Shown here piece by piece: positions 9,615 through 18,600 of a stretch of DNA of 64,000 bases (position 1 is its first letter; every line of letters begins with the position of its first letter). Where the stretch lies: positions 1,984,001 to 2,048,000 of the forward strand of contig NZ_CP033878.1 in the NCBI RefSeq assembly GCF_009690625.1, in the 5' to 3' direction. Source of the DNA: Halorhabdus sp. CBA1104. GTDB lineage: Archaea > Halobacteriota > Halobacteria > Halobacteriales > Haloarculaceae. The notes beneath the pieces are model-generated. The model had not been told where the DNA came from, made no database searches, and saw nothing but the letters and a program-made list of their open reading frames with translations. The position numbers and the translations under genes were made by a program.

Positions 9615-10574
9615 ATGAGTATCGACGCACAAGACCACGACGACGCAGAAACGCTCGACGACCAGGACGAGGAGTCGAAAAACCGAATCCAAGCGTGGGC
9701 CGCCGACTGGATACGCAACCCACAGAAGGCCTACGCGGTGCTGGGTGTGTTCATGGGCGGCGTCTTGCTGACGACGACGTTGTTCCCACTGTACTGGCTG
9801 TTCGCGGTCGCGATGGCACCGCCAGGCCAGACGAACATCCCACTGATCCCCACGGAGATCGATCTCTACGCCTTCGTGGATATCTTCCAGCAAGTGCCGT
9901 TCGCGCGGTTCATGTTCAACAGCCTGTTTTACGCGACTACCGTCACCGTCGTCGTGATTCTGGTCGCGAGTCTGGCAGGATACGCGTTCGGCCGTCTGGA
10001 TTTCCGCGGCAAACTTCCGCTGTTGTTCTCACTGCTCGTACTGAGCTGGTTCCCGCCCGCGACACTGTTCTTGCCGTTGTTCCGGGCGTTCAACCAGCAG
10101 GTGAAGATGCTCGGCCTCTTCATGCTCCCGGCGGAGGTATACGGGACCCCAGGGGCCGTGATCGCCCCGCTCAGTGCATTCACGATGCCGCTTGCGGTCT
10201 TCATCCTCATGACCTTCTACGCGCAGATCCCCGACGGACTCGAAGACGCCGCCAGAGTCGAAGGGTCGACCCGGATCGGGGCGCTGTTCAGAGTCATCAT
10301 GCCGTTGTCGGCACCGGGAGTGGCCACAGCCGGCATCCTGACGTTCATTACTGTCTACACGGAGTTTTTCTTCTCGTTCCTGATGACCGGCGATGCAGCA
10401 AGCGAGTGGGCACCGATCGTCAACGGCGTCCTCGCCTTCCAGTCGCGGTACACCGTTCGGTACGATCTACAGGCCGCAGCGAGTCTCGTCGCGATCGTGC
10501 CGGTCGCGATCCTCGTCGTCCTCGCACAGGATAAGATCGTAAGCGGACTGACACAAGGAGCACTCAAGGAGTAA
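9615..10574 (+). CDS. Sugar ABC transporter permease (MalG type)
   Basis: Second membrane subunit, 319 aa with six predicted membrane segments. The EAA loop reads LEDAARVEGSTRIGALFRVIMP. Its first 35 residues are a highly acidic cytoplasmic tail, usual in haloarchaea. The ATG lies one base after the stop of the MalF-type gene, so the two are translationally coupled, and the ATPase gene starts 6 nt after its own stop. Confidence 0.92.
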   Translation: MSIDAQDHDDAETLDDQDEESKNRIQAWAADWIRNPQKAYAVLGVFMGGVLLTTTLFPLYWLFAVAMAPPGQTNIPLIPTEIDLYAFVDIFQQVPFARFMFNSLFYATTVTVVVILVASLAGYAFGRLDFRGKLPLLFSLLVLSWFPPATLFLPLFRAFNQQVKMLGLFMLPAEVYGTPGAVIAPLSAFTMPLAVFILMTFYAQIPDGLEDAARVEGSTRIGALFRVIMPLSAPGVATAGILTFITVYTEFFFSFLMTGDAASEWAPIVNGVLAFQSRYTVRYDLQAAASLVAIVPVAILVVLAQDKIVSGLTQGALKE

Positions 10575-10580
10575 CTAACG

Positions 10581-11771
10581 ATGGCACGAGTCAAACTCGA
10601 CGACGTATCGAAATCATACGAGGACGTAATGGCAGTCAACAACATGAATCTCGATCTGGAGGACGGCGAGTTCATCACGCTCGTCGGTCCGTCCGGCTGT
10701 GGGAAATCGACGACACTCGAGACAGTCGCCGGGCTCACCAAGCCGACATCGGGGACCATTCACATCGGCGACAGGGAAGTCACGAACCTCCCGCCAAAGG
10801 ACCGTGGGATCGCGATGGTGTTCCAGAACATCGCACTGTTCCCCCACATGGACGTCTATGACAACATCTCCTTTGGCCTCCGGCTTCGTGATTTCCCGAA
10901 AGACGAGATCGACGAGCGGGTCGAAGACGCAGCCGAGGTTGTCGAGCTGGAGGGGATGCTCGACCGGATGCCCGACGAGTTGTCCGGTGGCCAGCGGCAG
11001 CGCGTCGCGATTGCTCGGTCGATCGTCCGGGACCCGGACGTGTTCCTGATGGACGAGCCGCTGGCGAATCTGGATGCCAAACTCCGGGTCAACATGCGGA
11101 CCGAACTCCAGCGGCTACACAAGCAACTGGAGACGACGATCATCTACGTCACCCACAACCAGGCCGAAGCGATGACCATGTCCGATCGGATCGCCGTCAT
11201 CAACGGGGGCGAACTCCAACAAATTGCCCCGCCGTTGACCTGTTACAACGAGCCGGCCAACCGGTTTGTCGCGGGATTCATCGGCTCGCCGTCGATGAAC
11301 TTCGTTCCCGCAACGGTGGGAGACGGCGACCTGCAGGCGGACGGGTACTCCCTGTCGTACGATACCGCCGCCGTCGACGGCCTCGCCGCCCGCGAGGCGG
11401 TCGAAATCGGCATCCGGCCCGAAGATATCTATCTCGTCGAAAACGAAGCAGAAGCGGCCGAGCCAAGTACCCGCGTCGAGGTCGTCACCGACGTGCTCGA
11501 ACCGATGGGCGATGAGATTTTCGTCTATCTCAAACCGGTCGAGGCCGGCAGTGAAGACGGGATGGGAAGCGTCGAAGAGCGTGAAGGCCTGTTGATGAGT
11601 GTCGATCCGGCGACCGACATCACCGAAGACCAAACGGTCGAGATCGTCTTCGACCGGTCCCGGCTCCACCTCTTCGATACGGATAGTGGCGCTGCGATCT
11701 CACACGGAGTGATCCAGGGTGCGATGATGGGTACCGGGTCCGGCGAAGACGAAGCACAAGCCGACGACTGA
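10581..11771 (+). CDS. Sugar ABC transporter ATP-binding protein (MalK/MsmX/UgpC type)
   Basis: ATPase that powers the importer, 396 aa. Walker A is GPSGCGKS near residue 37, the signature is LSGGQRQR near 135, Walker B with catalytic Glu is VFLMDEPLAN near 155, and the switch His is in YVTHNQ near 192. The C-terminal third is the TOBE/regulatory domain of the MalK group. The C-terminus is very acidic (GEDEAQADD). Such ATPases often serve several sugar importers; no second MalK is present here. Confidence 0.93.
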   Translation: MARVKLDDVSKSYEDVMAVNNMNLDLEDGEFITLVGPSGCGKSTTLETVAGLTKPTSGTIHIGDREVTNLPPKDRGIAMVFQNIALFPHMDVYDNISFGLRLRDFPKDEIDERVEDAAEVVELEGMLDRMPDELSGGQRQRVAIARSIVRDPDVFLMDEPLANLDAKLRVNMRTELQRLHKQLETTIIYVTHNQAEAMTMSDRIAVINGGELQQIAPPLTCYNEPANRFVAGFIGSPSMNFVPATVGDGDLQADGYSLSYDTAAVDGLAAREAVEIGIRPEDIYLVENEAEAAEPSTRVEVVTDVLEPMGDEIFVYLKPVEAGSEDGMGSVEEREGLLMSVDPATDITEDQTVEIVFDRSRLHLFDTDSGAAISHGVIQGAMMGTGSGEDEAQADD

Positions 11772-11826
11772 ACGGCGGTCGTTTTTCGGGCGATAGTCTG
11801 GCCGGACCGATCGTCGGGCGTCTGAC

Positions 11827-13308
11827 TCACTCGTTGGCGTGCCAAATATCGTCCATCGTCCAGACGTCCAGAGAGTGCAGGTGGGCCGATCCCCGACGCG
11901 CGAGCAACGAGATAGCAGTACTCTCCACGTTCGGATACACCCGCGCCGTAAGCGTCTGGCGGCCGTTGGCGAACACCTCGACGATAGTTGTATCGACGAA
12001 CACCCGGAGGTCCAGTAACTCGTCGTCGTCGAGTACGAGCGAACCGACTTCCGGCGGGCGGGCAAGTACCGCGGCGTCGGTACTCGAGTGACTCGTGTCG
12101 ATCCCGAGGGCGTCGCTTCCACGCCAGTAGGAGATCGTCGTCCGTTCGGACCCATCCTGGGACCCCAACACGCCGAGATCGAGTTGGTCAGCATCACCGA
12201 GATCGACCGTCGCGTGGAGTTCGATGCTCCGACCGCCGGGTTCGGGGAACTGCCACTCGTCTTCGGGCGAGAGGGAGACTGATTCGACACGACGGTGATC
12301 GCGCCGTATCGTCCGGAGTTCTTCGACGGGTTCGAGGCGGAGTTGGCCGTCCTCGATCGAGAGGTCGCGGGGCAGACCGATCACGCCCGCCCAGCCCTCA
12401 GTGGGAGTGTCCTGCCAGTTCCGCCGGCCCTCGACCACGTTGAAGAAGGCGACGCGTCGGTCGCCCTCGTGGAGGACCGACGGTGCGTGGAGGTTCCCCT
12501 GGTCGACGGGGCCGTGATTCAAGCGGCCGTGCGTTTCGATATCGAAGGTCGGCCCTGTATCGTCGTACTCACCGACGTAATAGTGAGGCCCTCGCGGATG
12601 GGAAAAACAGAGAAGGACGTGTTTTCCGTCGAGGGCAAAGAAGTTCGGGACCGCCCCGTCTTCGTCGGGGTCGGTATAGAACCCGTCTTCGAGGAGTGGC
12701 CCGTGATAGGTCCACTCCCGGAGGTCGTCGGATTCGAAGAGAAACTCGGTGGCCCGGCGGTCGGTCTTCCAGCCCGACAGCAAGCGATAGATCTCACCGT
12801 CGGCCCACAGGCAGGGATCGAAGATCTCGTAGGGCGCGTCCTCGTCGACCGGAACGACCGGATTCGCCTCGAACTTCTGGAAGTCGAGGAGATACTCGTC
12901 AGTTCCAGTCGCGAGGCAGATCCCCGCATCCGTTCCGAAGTACGCCAGGAGTACGCGCTCGTCTTCGACGAGTGCCTGTCCGCTGTAACACCCGCGTTCG
13001 GGACCACTGTCTGGCCCGAGAGCGATCGGGAGATCACGCCAGTGGACGAGATCGTCGCTGACAGCGTGCCCCCAGTGCATAGCTGCGTCCCACTCGCGGG
13101 TTTCGGGGATAGTCGGCGGCCAAAACTGATAGAACAGATGATACCGACCGTTCCAGTACAGGGCTCCATTAGGATCGTGAAGCACTCCCCCCGGCGGGAA
13201 AAAATGGTAGTTGGGACGGAACGGGTCATCGTCGAAGCGTCGTCGCCGGGCCCGCGCCTCGGCGGTTCGCTCCGCAATCCGGTCCGGAAGTGCCGTCACG
13301 TGGTCCAT
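11827..13308 (-). CDS. GH32 beta-fructosidase family protein with atypical motifs
   Basis: A 493-aa protein with a five-bladed propeller followed by a beta-sandwich, the GH32 layout of invertases, levanases and sucrose-6-phosphate hydrolases. No signal peptide, so it acts in the cytoplasm on sucrose or short fructans. The nucleophile motif is VLHDPNG (Asp45) and the transition-state Asp164 sits in FDPC instead of RDP. The usual acid/base EC motif is absent; the corresponding stretch reads DPDEDGAVPNFF, where Glu216 may act instead. TATAAAA 25 nt before the ATG indicates a leaderless transcript. It lies between the CUT1 operon and the TrmB gene, which supports sucrose use. Family call is firm; activity is not proven. 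Confidence 0.85.
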   Translation of the reverse strand: MDHVTALPDRIAERTAEARARRRRFDDDPFRPNYHFFPPGGVLHDPNGALYWNGRYHLFYQFWPPTIPETREWDAAMHWGHAVSDDLVHWRDLPIALGPDSGPERGCYSGQALVEDERVLLAYFGTDAGICLATGTDEYLLDFQKFEANPVVPVDEDAPYEIFDPCLWADGEIYRLLSGWKTDRRATEFLFESDDLREWTYHGPLLEDGFYTDPDEDGAVPNFFALDGKHVLLCFSHPRGPHYYVGEYDDTGPTFDIETHGRLNHGPVDQGNLHAPSVLHEGDRRVAFFNVVEGRRNWQDTPTEGWAGVIGLPRDLSIEDGQLRLEPVEELRTIRRDHRRVESVSLSPEDEWQFPEPGGRSIELHATVDLGDADQLDLGVLGSQDGSERTTISYWRGSDALGIDTSHSSTDAAVLARPPEVGSLVLDDDELLDLRVFVDTTIVEVFANGRQTLTARVYPNVESTAISLLARRGSAHLHSLDVWTMDDIWHANE

Positions 13309-13331
13309 ACGTTGGTGCGAGCGTGCGGGAG

Positions 13332-13338
13332 TATAAAA
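13332..13338 (-). promoter_or_regulatory. TATA box of the GH32 gene
   Basis: TATAAAA on the plus strand (TTTTATA in the gene's direction), 24-30 nt before the ATG at 13308. This spacing is the standard one for leaderless haloarchaeal mRNAs and supports that start codon. Confidence 0.6.
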
Positions 13339-13389
13339 CCCGACGGACGGCCCCGACGTTTCGTCGGCGAATTCGTCTCGAAGCGGTCG

Positions 13390-14493
13390 TCAGTCTTCGA
13401 TCGATTCGATGACGATGCGGGTCGCCTCGTAATCTTCGATGACGGCACCCCAGCCCCCGATCTCGATTTCCCGCTCTCCAGTGTCTAAGACGATGGTCGC
13501 CTGCCCGCCGTGATACAGGACTGGCGCGTCGGCCGGATATTTCTCGAGTCCGGTGTAGTAGACGTCGACGATCGTCCCGGCGAGGGAACGAGACGCCTCG
13601 GTGTCGACAGCAACAGCGTCGATCGTCGCCGTAATCGTGGCCCCGTCCGAGAGGGGCGTGGCAATGTCTCGGATGCATTCACGGACGTTGATGTACGTCA
13701 TCGGTGGGGCGTCAGCGTCCGTCACGAGTTGCTCTAAGTTCGACTCCCAGATACCGGCGAGGAAAAACCAGTGGAAGATGTAGGCGTAGGTTCGATCCTT
13801 GACGATCATCCCGTATCGATTCATCGACAGTTTGTGCGGCGCGAAACAGGTCGTCGTCCGATCGACGACCGCCACGAAGGGGACCGGGACTGGCCGGTAA
13901 CCGACTTCCGTCGCGACGTTTTCCAGCTCGTCGAGGTCGGGAAACGGTTCGTCACTGTCTTCGTCGATATAGATCCCAATCCGAATGTGAACGCCGTTCT
14001 CGTGGGCCGCCTCAAGCGTGGGGCGGAGTTGCTCGAACTGGTCGAGGTTCACTGCCAGCTGCACCTGGTCGCTCGCTTCGCGGATGATCGCCGCAGCTTG
14101 ATCGAGAACCGTGTCGATCCGCTTGACGAAATTCACCGTGTGAGTCTCGATTGTCGGCGCTTCCCACAGGTTCTCGATCTCGTCGGCAGCAGTCTCGAAG
14201 TTGGTCGCCCGCTCACGGAGATCCTCCAAGATGGCCGCGGGACTGAACGCTCTGGCCCGGAGGCTGTCCTGTTCGTAGGTCTCGATGTACCCAGCTTCCT
14301 CAAGATCTCGCAGCACGTCGTAGATCCGCGGATCGGGAACGTCACTCTCCTTGGCGATTGTCGTCGCCGACGCCGATCCGAGCTTGAGAATCTCGACGTA
14401 CGCACTGGCCTGGTACGGAGAGAGCCCAGCGTCTTCGAGTATCGTCGTGAGTGTCGCCTCGTTCATCGCCTGCGTTTCGGAAGTGTCAGTCAT
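13390..14493 (-). CDS. TrmB-family sugar-responsive transcriptional regulator
   Basis: A 367-aa DNA-binding regulator. Residues about 15-80 form a winged helix-turn-helix (LSPYQASAYVEILKLG, then VPDPRIYDVLRDLEEAGYIE). The C-terminal half is the TrmB sugar-binding domain. TrmB proteins usually repress or activate sugar uptake and glycolysis/gluconeogenesis genes depending on a bound sugar. The start at ATG 14493 gives the family N-terminus; an in-frame TTG at 14637 would add 48 residues rich in R. It lies in the middle of the glucan island, next to GH32, and a palindromic site lies upstream at 14642-14661, suggesting autoregulation. Confidence 0.9.
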   Translation of the reverse strand: MTDTSETQAMNEATLTTILEDAGLSPYQASAYVEILKLGSASATTIAKESDVPDPRIYDVLRDLEEAGYIETYEQDSLRARAFSPAAILEDLRERATNFETAADEIENLWEAPTIETHTVNFVKRIDTVLDQAAAIIREASDQVQLAVNLDQFEQLRPTLEAAHENGVHIRIGIYIDEDSDEPFPDLDELENVATEVGYRPVPVPFVAVVDRTTTCFAPHKLSMNRYGMIVKDRTYAYIFHWFFLAGIWESNLEQLVTDADAPPMTYINVRECIRDIATPLSDGATITATIDAVAVDTEASRSLAGTIVDVYYTGLEKYPADAPVLYHGGQATIVLDTGEREIEIGGWGAVIEDYEATRIVIESIED

Positions 14494-14641
14494 TGTATTC
14501 GATAGATGTCGTCGATACGATCGCGGTCGGCACGCTACCGGCGATTGTCCGGCTGTACCGACGTGTCGAACCCGGGCCACCAGTATCGCCTCGCAAAAGC
14601 GACGTGAACTGCGGAGTGTCGTGACCCATACTAGCAATAGA

Positions 14642-14661
14642 TTTACAACTCGAATTGTAAA
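14642..14661. promoter_or_regulatory. Palindromic candidate TrmB operator
   Basis: TTTACAA, six bases CTCGAA, then TTGTAAA: perfect 7-bp arms, total 20 nt, in an AT-rich patch of GC-rich DNA. It lies about 150 nt upstream of the TrmB start codon. The first eight bases recur at the CUT1 operon promoter (6794-6801). The symmetry and spacing suit a dimeric winged-helix regulator; identity of the binding protein is inferred. Confidence 0.45.
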
Positions 14662-14856
14662 AATCTTTTCGCGGGTCAGTTCGTCGACTCGAGGGACATA
14701 ACGCGCCTTCGAAGAGACGCCCGCAGACGGCGACGTCCCGGACAGCGGTGGGACACAGCGAACCGATCGGCTGGCACAGACGAATTTGCCCGTGATGGCG
14801 ACGTCCCTCGGGTACTCCTGAACGGCTGGTGACCGTAAACTGGCACTGGCACCTGA

Positions 14857-15674
14857 TCAGGCAACGCTGTCTTCGGCGGGAAACTCGAACACTCGCTGTT
14901 CACACTCCGGGCAGACGAGGAGATCCTTCGGGGGACACCGGAATCCGCGTAGGCCCCACAGCAGTTGGCCTCTGTCGAGGGGACGATCTCGGAGCCACAG
15001 ACGGGACAGACAGAGAGAAACATCCGGAGAGAGCGTGCCCCGGCGAGTCGAAGCGAATCGTCGAGAGACGATTCCAGCGCCCGATAGGCACCCAGTTCGG
15101 TGATTGCGACGAGTTGGGAGAGATATTCGTCGTTGGCCCCGAGCACGAACCACAGTTGGTCCTCGACGTCCAGTGGTTCGGCGTCGGTGATATGTGGAAT
15201 CGTTCGTTCGATCTCGGTTGCAAGCTCCTCGTCGGAAAGGGCCGCGAGTCGCTCCATTTCGTCGTGCCAACTCGAATCGACCGCATCAGTGAGTTCGACC
15301 GTGTCGTCGGCGACCGTGACGACACCAGCTGCCGCGAGTTCGTCCAAGACGGCATCGCCGTCGTCTTCGACGTCGCCGAGCGATGTAGATGCTTCGGGAC
15401 CTGGTGTCGGTGTTCCGTCGTGAAATATCGAGGACGGGATCGGGGCCGCCTCGACGAGGCGCGGAGCGAACTTCGGCGTGTACGGGACCACATAGCCACG
15501 GAGGTAAACCAGGCCCGCGCCGATCGCGGCTACCGCGAGACTGGTGAGCGTTCGCTCTCGTCGATACAGCAGCGCCGCGGCCACACCCACCAGAACGGTG
15601 TTGACAACAGTACACGGCAAGCACCGATTCTCGCCGGTGTAGGCTGGCTCCGTGAGTTGCTCGAGAGGATCCAT
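14857..15674 (-). pseudogene. Membrane-anchored zinc-ribbon protein, frameshifted near its end
   Basis: Coding starts at ATG 15674 (MDPLEQLTEPAY). Two hydrophobic segments (about residues 22-62) precede an acidic domain of about 150 residues and a zinc ribbon, CPVCGSEIVPSTEANCCG. After that the frame changes: the continuation FRCPPKDLLVCPECEQRVFEFPAED, which completes the ribbon with CPEC, is in another frame and stops at 14857. The break lies at about 14941-14955 and corresponds to one lost base. Without a correction the first frame reads on as arginine- and serine-rich nonsense down to 14676. Either a recent mutation or a sequencing error. Function unknown; CLPC in the N-terminus may be a thiol pair. 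Confidence 0.65.
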
Positions 15675-16273
15675 ATCTCCGATTGTCGTGACGGGTCGTA
15701 ATGACTGCTGTGGATACGATGTCTCACAATGACATTCACGTGGCGGAGGGCCAATCGAGCAAGCGAGAGCGAAGGCAGTCTCGATAGATGATCGCCAGGC
15801 CGCCTGCCAGGGGCGCGTTCTCGTCGTTGTGGGGGCACCCCGGAAGGAAATGCAGCGGCTGTTCGAACGTCGAGCAGTGAACCCAACCGAGCGGGCGTCT
15901 ATCACCGAACTGCGCCAACGATCGATCAAAACAGCAATGAGCGAGGCCCGCAGATGAGCGTACGAGACCCAAACGAGAGCTCGCGTTGTGAGACGGGCCA
16001 GGACCGATAACGCCGTCAGTGCCGACACCGGGATGCCAGCAAAGCGAAAGGGGACGGTAGGCTCGAAACGAGCCAGCAGGCAGGTTGCCGTCCCGTCTCT
16101 CGGGACGATCGGACGGCTATATCCGGTCGATCCGGGAGTGACCGACGACGATTCGTCTCACAGAGTGACGCGGACAAGAACACCCCCACAGGAGGCACCG
16201 ACTCGGTGCCGACGGTCGAAGAAACTAACAGAAGAGCGGAGCATCGAGCGCTAGTGACGGACACTGCACACAG
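15675..16273. other. Intergenic region of about 600 nt, possible gene remnant
   Basis: No gene with a normal start is supported. On the plus strand a frame open from about 15731 to 15957 reads like coding sequence (for example GRVLVVVGAPRKEMQRLFERR) but lacks a good start at its head, and could be a 3' remnant. Other open frames here are arginine-rich. Confidence 0.35.
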
Positions 16274-16280
16274 TATAAGA
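16274..16280 (+). promoter_or_regulatory. TATA-like element before amylosucrase
   Basis: TATAAGA whose first base lies 20 nt before the ATG at 16294. It is slightly closer than the usual 25-27 nt of leaderless genes, so it may or may not be the functional promoter. Confidence 0.35.
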
Positions 16281-16293
16281 GAAGCCTGATACG

Positions 16294-18570
16294 ATGGTTA
16301 GACACGATCCCGATGTCAACCCAGCCAACTGGGACGACAACAATCCGGTAGAAGCACTACACGAACGACTCACGGACCGCTATGCCGACCACCCTGAGGG
16401 CGAGACCATCCTCGACCGTCTCGAAGCGAACCTACAGACGTTCTGGGAAGCGTTCTCGACGGTCTACGGCGACGACGCCCGATCGGCCGAGTGGGCGATT
16501 CGAGCCGTCGATGCGGCGGTTTCGGGATACGAAAGTCGCGACGAGGAACTCCGGGCACTCGATCGTGAGCGCGCCCAGCAGCCCGACTGGTTCCAGCAAC
16601 CCGACCACGTCGGGTACATGGCCTACGTAGACCTGTTTGCCGGTGATCTCGATAGTGTCCGCGAGAAGATCCCGTACCTGAAAGAGCTCGGGGTGACCTA
16701 TCTCCACCTGATGCCACTGCTAGAGCCCCGGGACGGGCGGTCTGACGGAGGGTACGCAGTCAAAGACTACCGGTCGGTCGATTCCGATCTCGGGACGATG
16801 GGGGATCTCCGCACCCTCGCCGCGGATCTCCGAGAGGAAGACATCTTGCTATCGTTGGACTTCGTGATGAACCACACTGCCCGAGAACACGAGTGGGCAC
16901 AAGCCGCCCGTGCCGGCGAGAAGCGCTTCGAGCAGTTCTATCTCACCTTCGAGGACCGGACCGAGCCCGACCAATACGAGGAGACCGTTCCCGAGGTCTT
17001 TCCCGACTTTGCGCCGGGCAATTTCACCTACGATGAAGCGATGGACCGGTGGGTCTGGACGAGTTTCTACGACTTCCAGTGGGATCTCGATTACGCGAAT
17101 CCGGACGTCTTCGTTCAGATGCTGCGGGAGATGCTGTTTATCGCAAACGTTGGGACGGATTCGCTTCGCCTCGATGCAGTCCCGTTCCTCTGGAAAGAGA
17201 TGGGGACAGACTGCCGGAACCGGCCGGAGGCCCACGAGATTCTCCGGGCCTACCGCGCCCTGGTGCGGATTGCCGCGCCGGGTGTCCTCTTTAAGGCCGA
17301 AGCGATCGTCTCACCCGAAGAGACGGTCAAGTACCTCGGGACGGGCGGCCACGAGGGCGAGGAATGTGAGATTGCCTACGGCGCGCCGCTGATGGCCCAC
17401 GCCTGGCACGCACTGGCCCGTGAGGACGCCCGATTGCTCTCTCAGGCGATGGCAAAACTCCCACAGACACCCGAGTCGGCGACCTGGCTCAACTACGTCC
17501 GGTGTCACGACGACATCGGCTGGGGACTGGACAACGGCGACGTCCAAGCCGCCCTCGGGCGCGATCCGACGGCCGAACGCCGGTTCTGTGCGGACTTCTA
17601 CGCCGGCGACACGACAGACAGTTACGCAGAGGGGTACCGTTTCCAGGTCGATGAAGCGACCGGCGAGGCCCGTACCTCCGGAACGATGGCGGCCCTAACC
17701 GGTCTCCAGCGTGCCCAAATCGAAGGCGACAGTGAAGATGTCGATACGGCGATCCGCCGTGGCCTCCTGTTGCACAGCGTCGTCTACGCAATGAAGGGCA
17801 TGCCACTCCTCTACAGCGGCATCGAGATCGGACAGCGCAACGACTTCTCGTATCTCGCTGATCCGCTCAAGGCCGACGACAACCGGTGGGTCCACCGCCC
17901 GTCGTTCGATTGGGACGCCGCCGAGAAGCGAACCGAAGACGATACCGTCCAACAGCGGCTATTTGACGGGATCGCCGCGCTCTCGGATGCCCGAAAGGGA
18001 CTGACGCCGGTACACGCCCAAGGCGACGAGCGCGTCCTCGAGGTCGGGCCAGCCGAGGTCTTCGCCGTCGAGCGCGTCTACGACGACGAGCGCATGCTGG
18101 CATTCGCGAACTTCTCGGGCGAGCCACAGGCAGTGCCACTGGACGGACTCGCGGACGTCTGGACGCGGGGCGGACTCGTAGACATCCTCGACGACGAGAC
18201 AGTGACCTTCGCCGACCGCCGACTCTTGGTGGCTCCGTACGGGTATCGGTGGGTCCAGCCCGCTCCCGAGTTCGAGTCGGGTGAGCCAGTCTCGACGCCC
18301 ATCGCGGTCGATGTCGAGACCGAATGGGGAACGGAAGTCTACCTCACAGGGAGTCTCGACGCACTCGGGAACTTCGATCCCGACAAAGCAGTCCCGATGG
18401 CCGCCGACGAGTACCCGACGTGGACGGCCGAGATCGAGGTTCCCGAAGGCACCACCTTCGAGTTCGAGTGGCTCAAAAAGCGTGACGGCAAGGTAGTCGA
18501 GTGGTCACCAGACCGCTACGGGGCAACGGCCGGCGATGGGACAGTACTCAGCGGGCTGGATCGTCCGTAA
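16294..18570 (+). CDS. Amylosucrase (GH13_4) with C-terminal CBM20 starch-binding domain
   Basis: Predicted to build alpha-1,4-glucan from sucrose, releasing fructose. The first 100 residues match the helical N-domain of amylosucrases. The barrel carries SDGGYAV (sucrose-site Asp), DFVMNHT, SLRLDAVPF (nucleophile Asp294), FKAEAI (Glu336) and RCHDDIGW (Asp406), spaced like the catalytic triad of Neisseria amylosucrase (Asp286, Glu328, Asp393 from memory), and NRWVHR supplies the Arg expected to pair with the sucrose-site Asp. From about residue 665 an added domain (VEVYLTGSLDALGNFDP-like start, TTFEFEWLKK, VEWSPDRYG) is a CBM20, not part of typical amylosucrases. No signal peptide: cytoplasmic. 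Other GH13 sucrose enzymes such as sucrose hydrolase are the main alternative. Confidence 0.85.
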   Translation: MVRHDPDVNPANWDDNNPVEALHERLTDRYADHPEGETILDRLEANLQTFWEAFSTVYGDDARSAEWAIRAVDAAVSGYESRDEELRALDRERAQQPDWFQQPDHVGYMAYVDLFAGDLDSVREKIPYLKELGVTYLHLMPLLEPRDGRSDGGYAVKDYRSVDSDLGTMGDLRTLAADLREEDILLSLDFVMNHTAREHEWAQAARAGEKRFEQFYLTFEDRTEPDQYEETVPEVFPDFAPGNFTYDEAMDRWVWTSFYDFQWDLDYANPDVFVQMLREMLFIANVGTDSLRLDAVPFLWKEMGTDCRNRPEAHEILRAYRALVRIAAPGVLFKAEAIVSPEETVKYLGTGGHEGEECEIAYGAPLMAHAWHALAREDARLLSQAMAKLPQTPESATWLNYVRCHDDIGWGLDNGDVQAALGRDPTAERRFCADFYAGDTTDSYAEGYRFQVDEATGEARTSGTMAALTGLQRAQIEGDSEDVDTAIRRGLLLHSVVYAMKGMPLLYSGIEIGQRNDFSYLADPLKADDNRWVHRPSFDWDAAEKRTEDDTVQQRLFDGIAALSDARKGLTPVHAQGDERVLEVGPAEVFAVERVYDDERMLAFANFSGEPQAVPLDGLADVWTRGGLVDILDDETVTFADRRLLVAPYGYRWVQPAPEFESGEPVSTPIAVDVETEWGTEVYLTGSLDALGNFDPDKAVPMAADEYPTWTAEIEVPEGTTFEFEWLKKRDGKVVEWSPDRYGATAGDGTVLSGLDRP

Positions 18571-18600
18571 CCAGGGTCCGACACGGGACCGGGAGATAAG

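Noticed and set aside
14486-14629. A 47-codon frame in the leader of the TrmB gene, overlapping its start by 8 nt
   Set aside because: Third positions are less GC-rich than in neighbouring genes, no ribosome-binding site was seen, and no motif is recognisable. A leader peptide cannot be supported.
15988-16254. An 88-codon plus-strand frame before amylosucrase
   Set aside because: Composition is R/T/S-rich, with no motif and no promoter or ribosome-binding site; probably non-coding.
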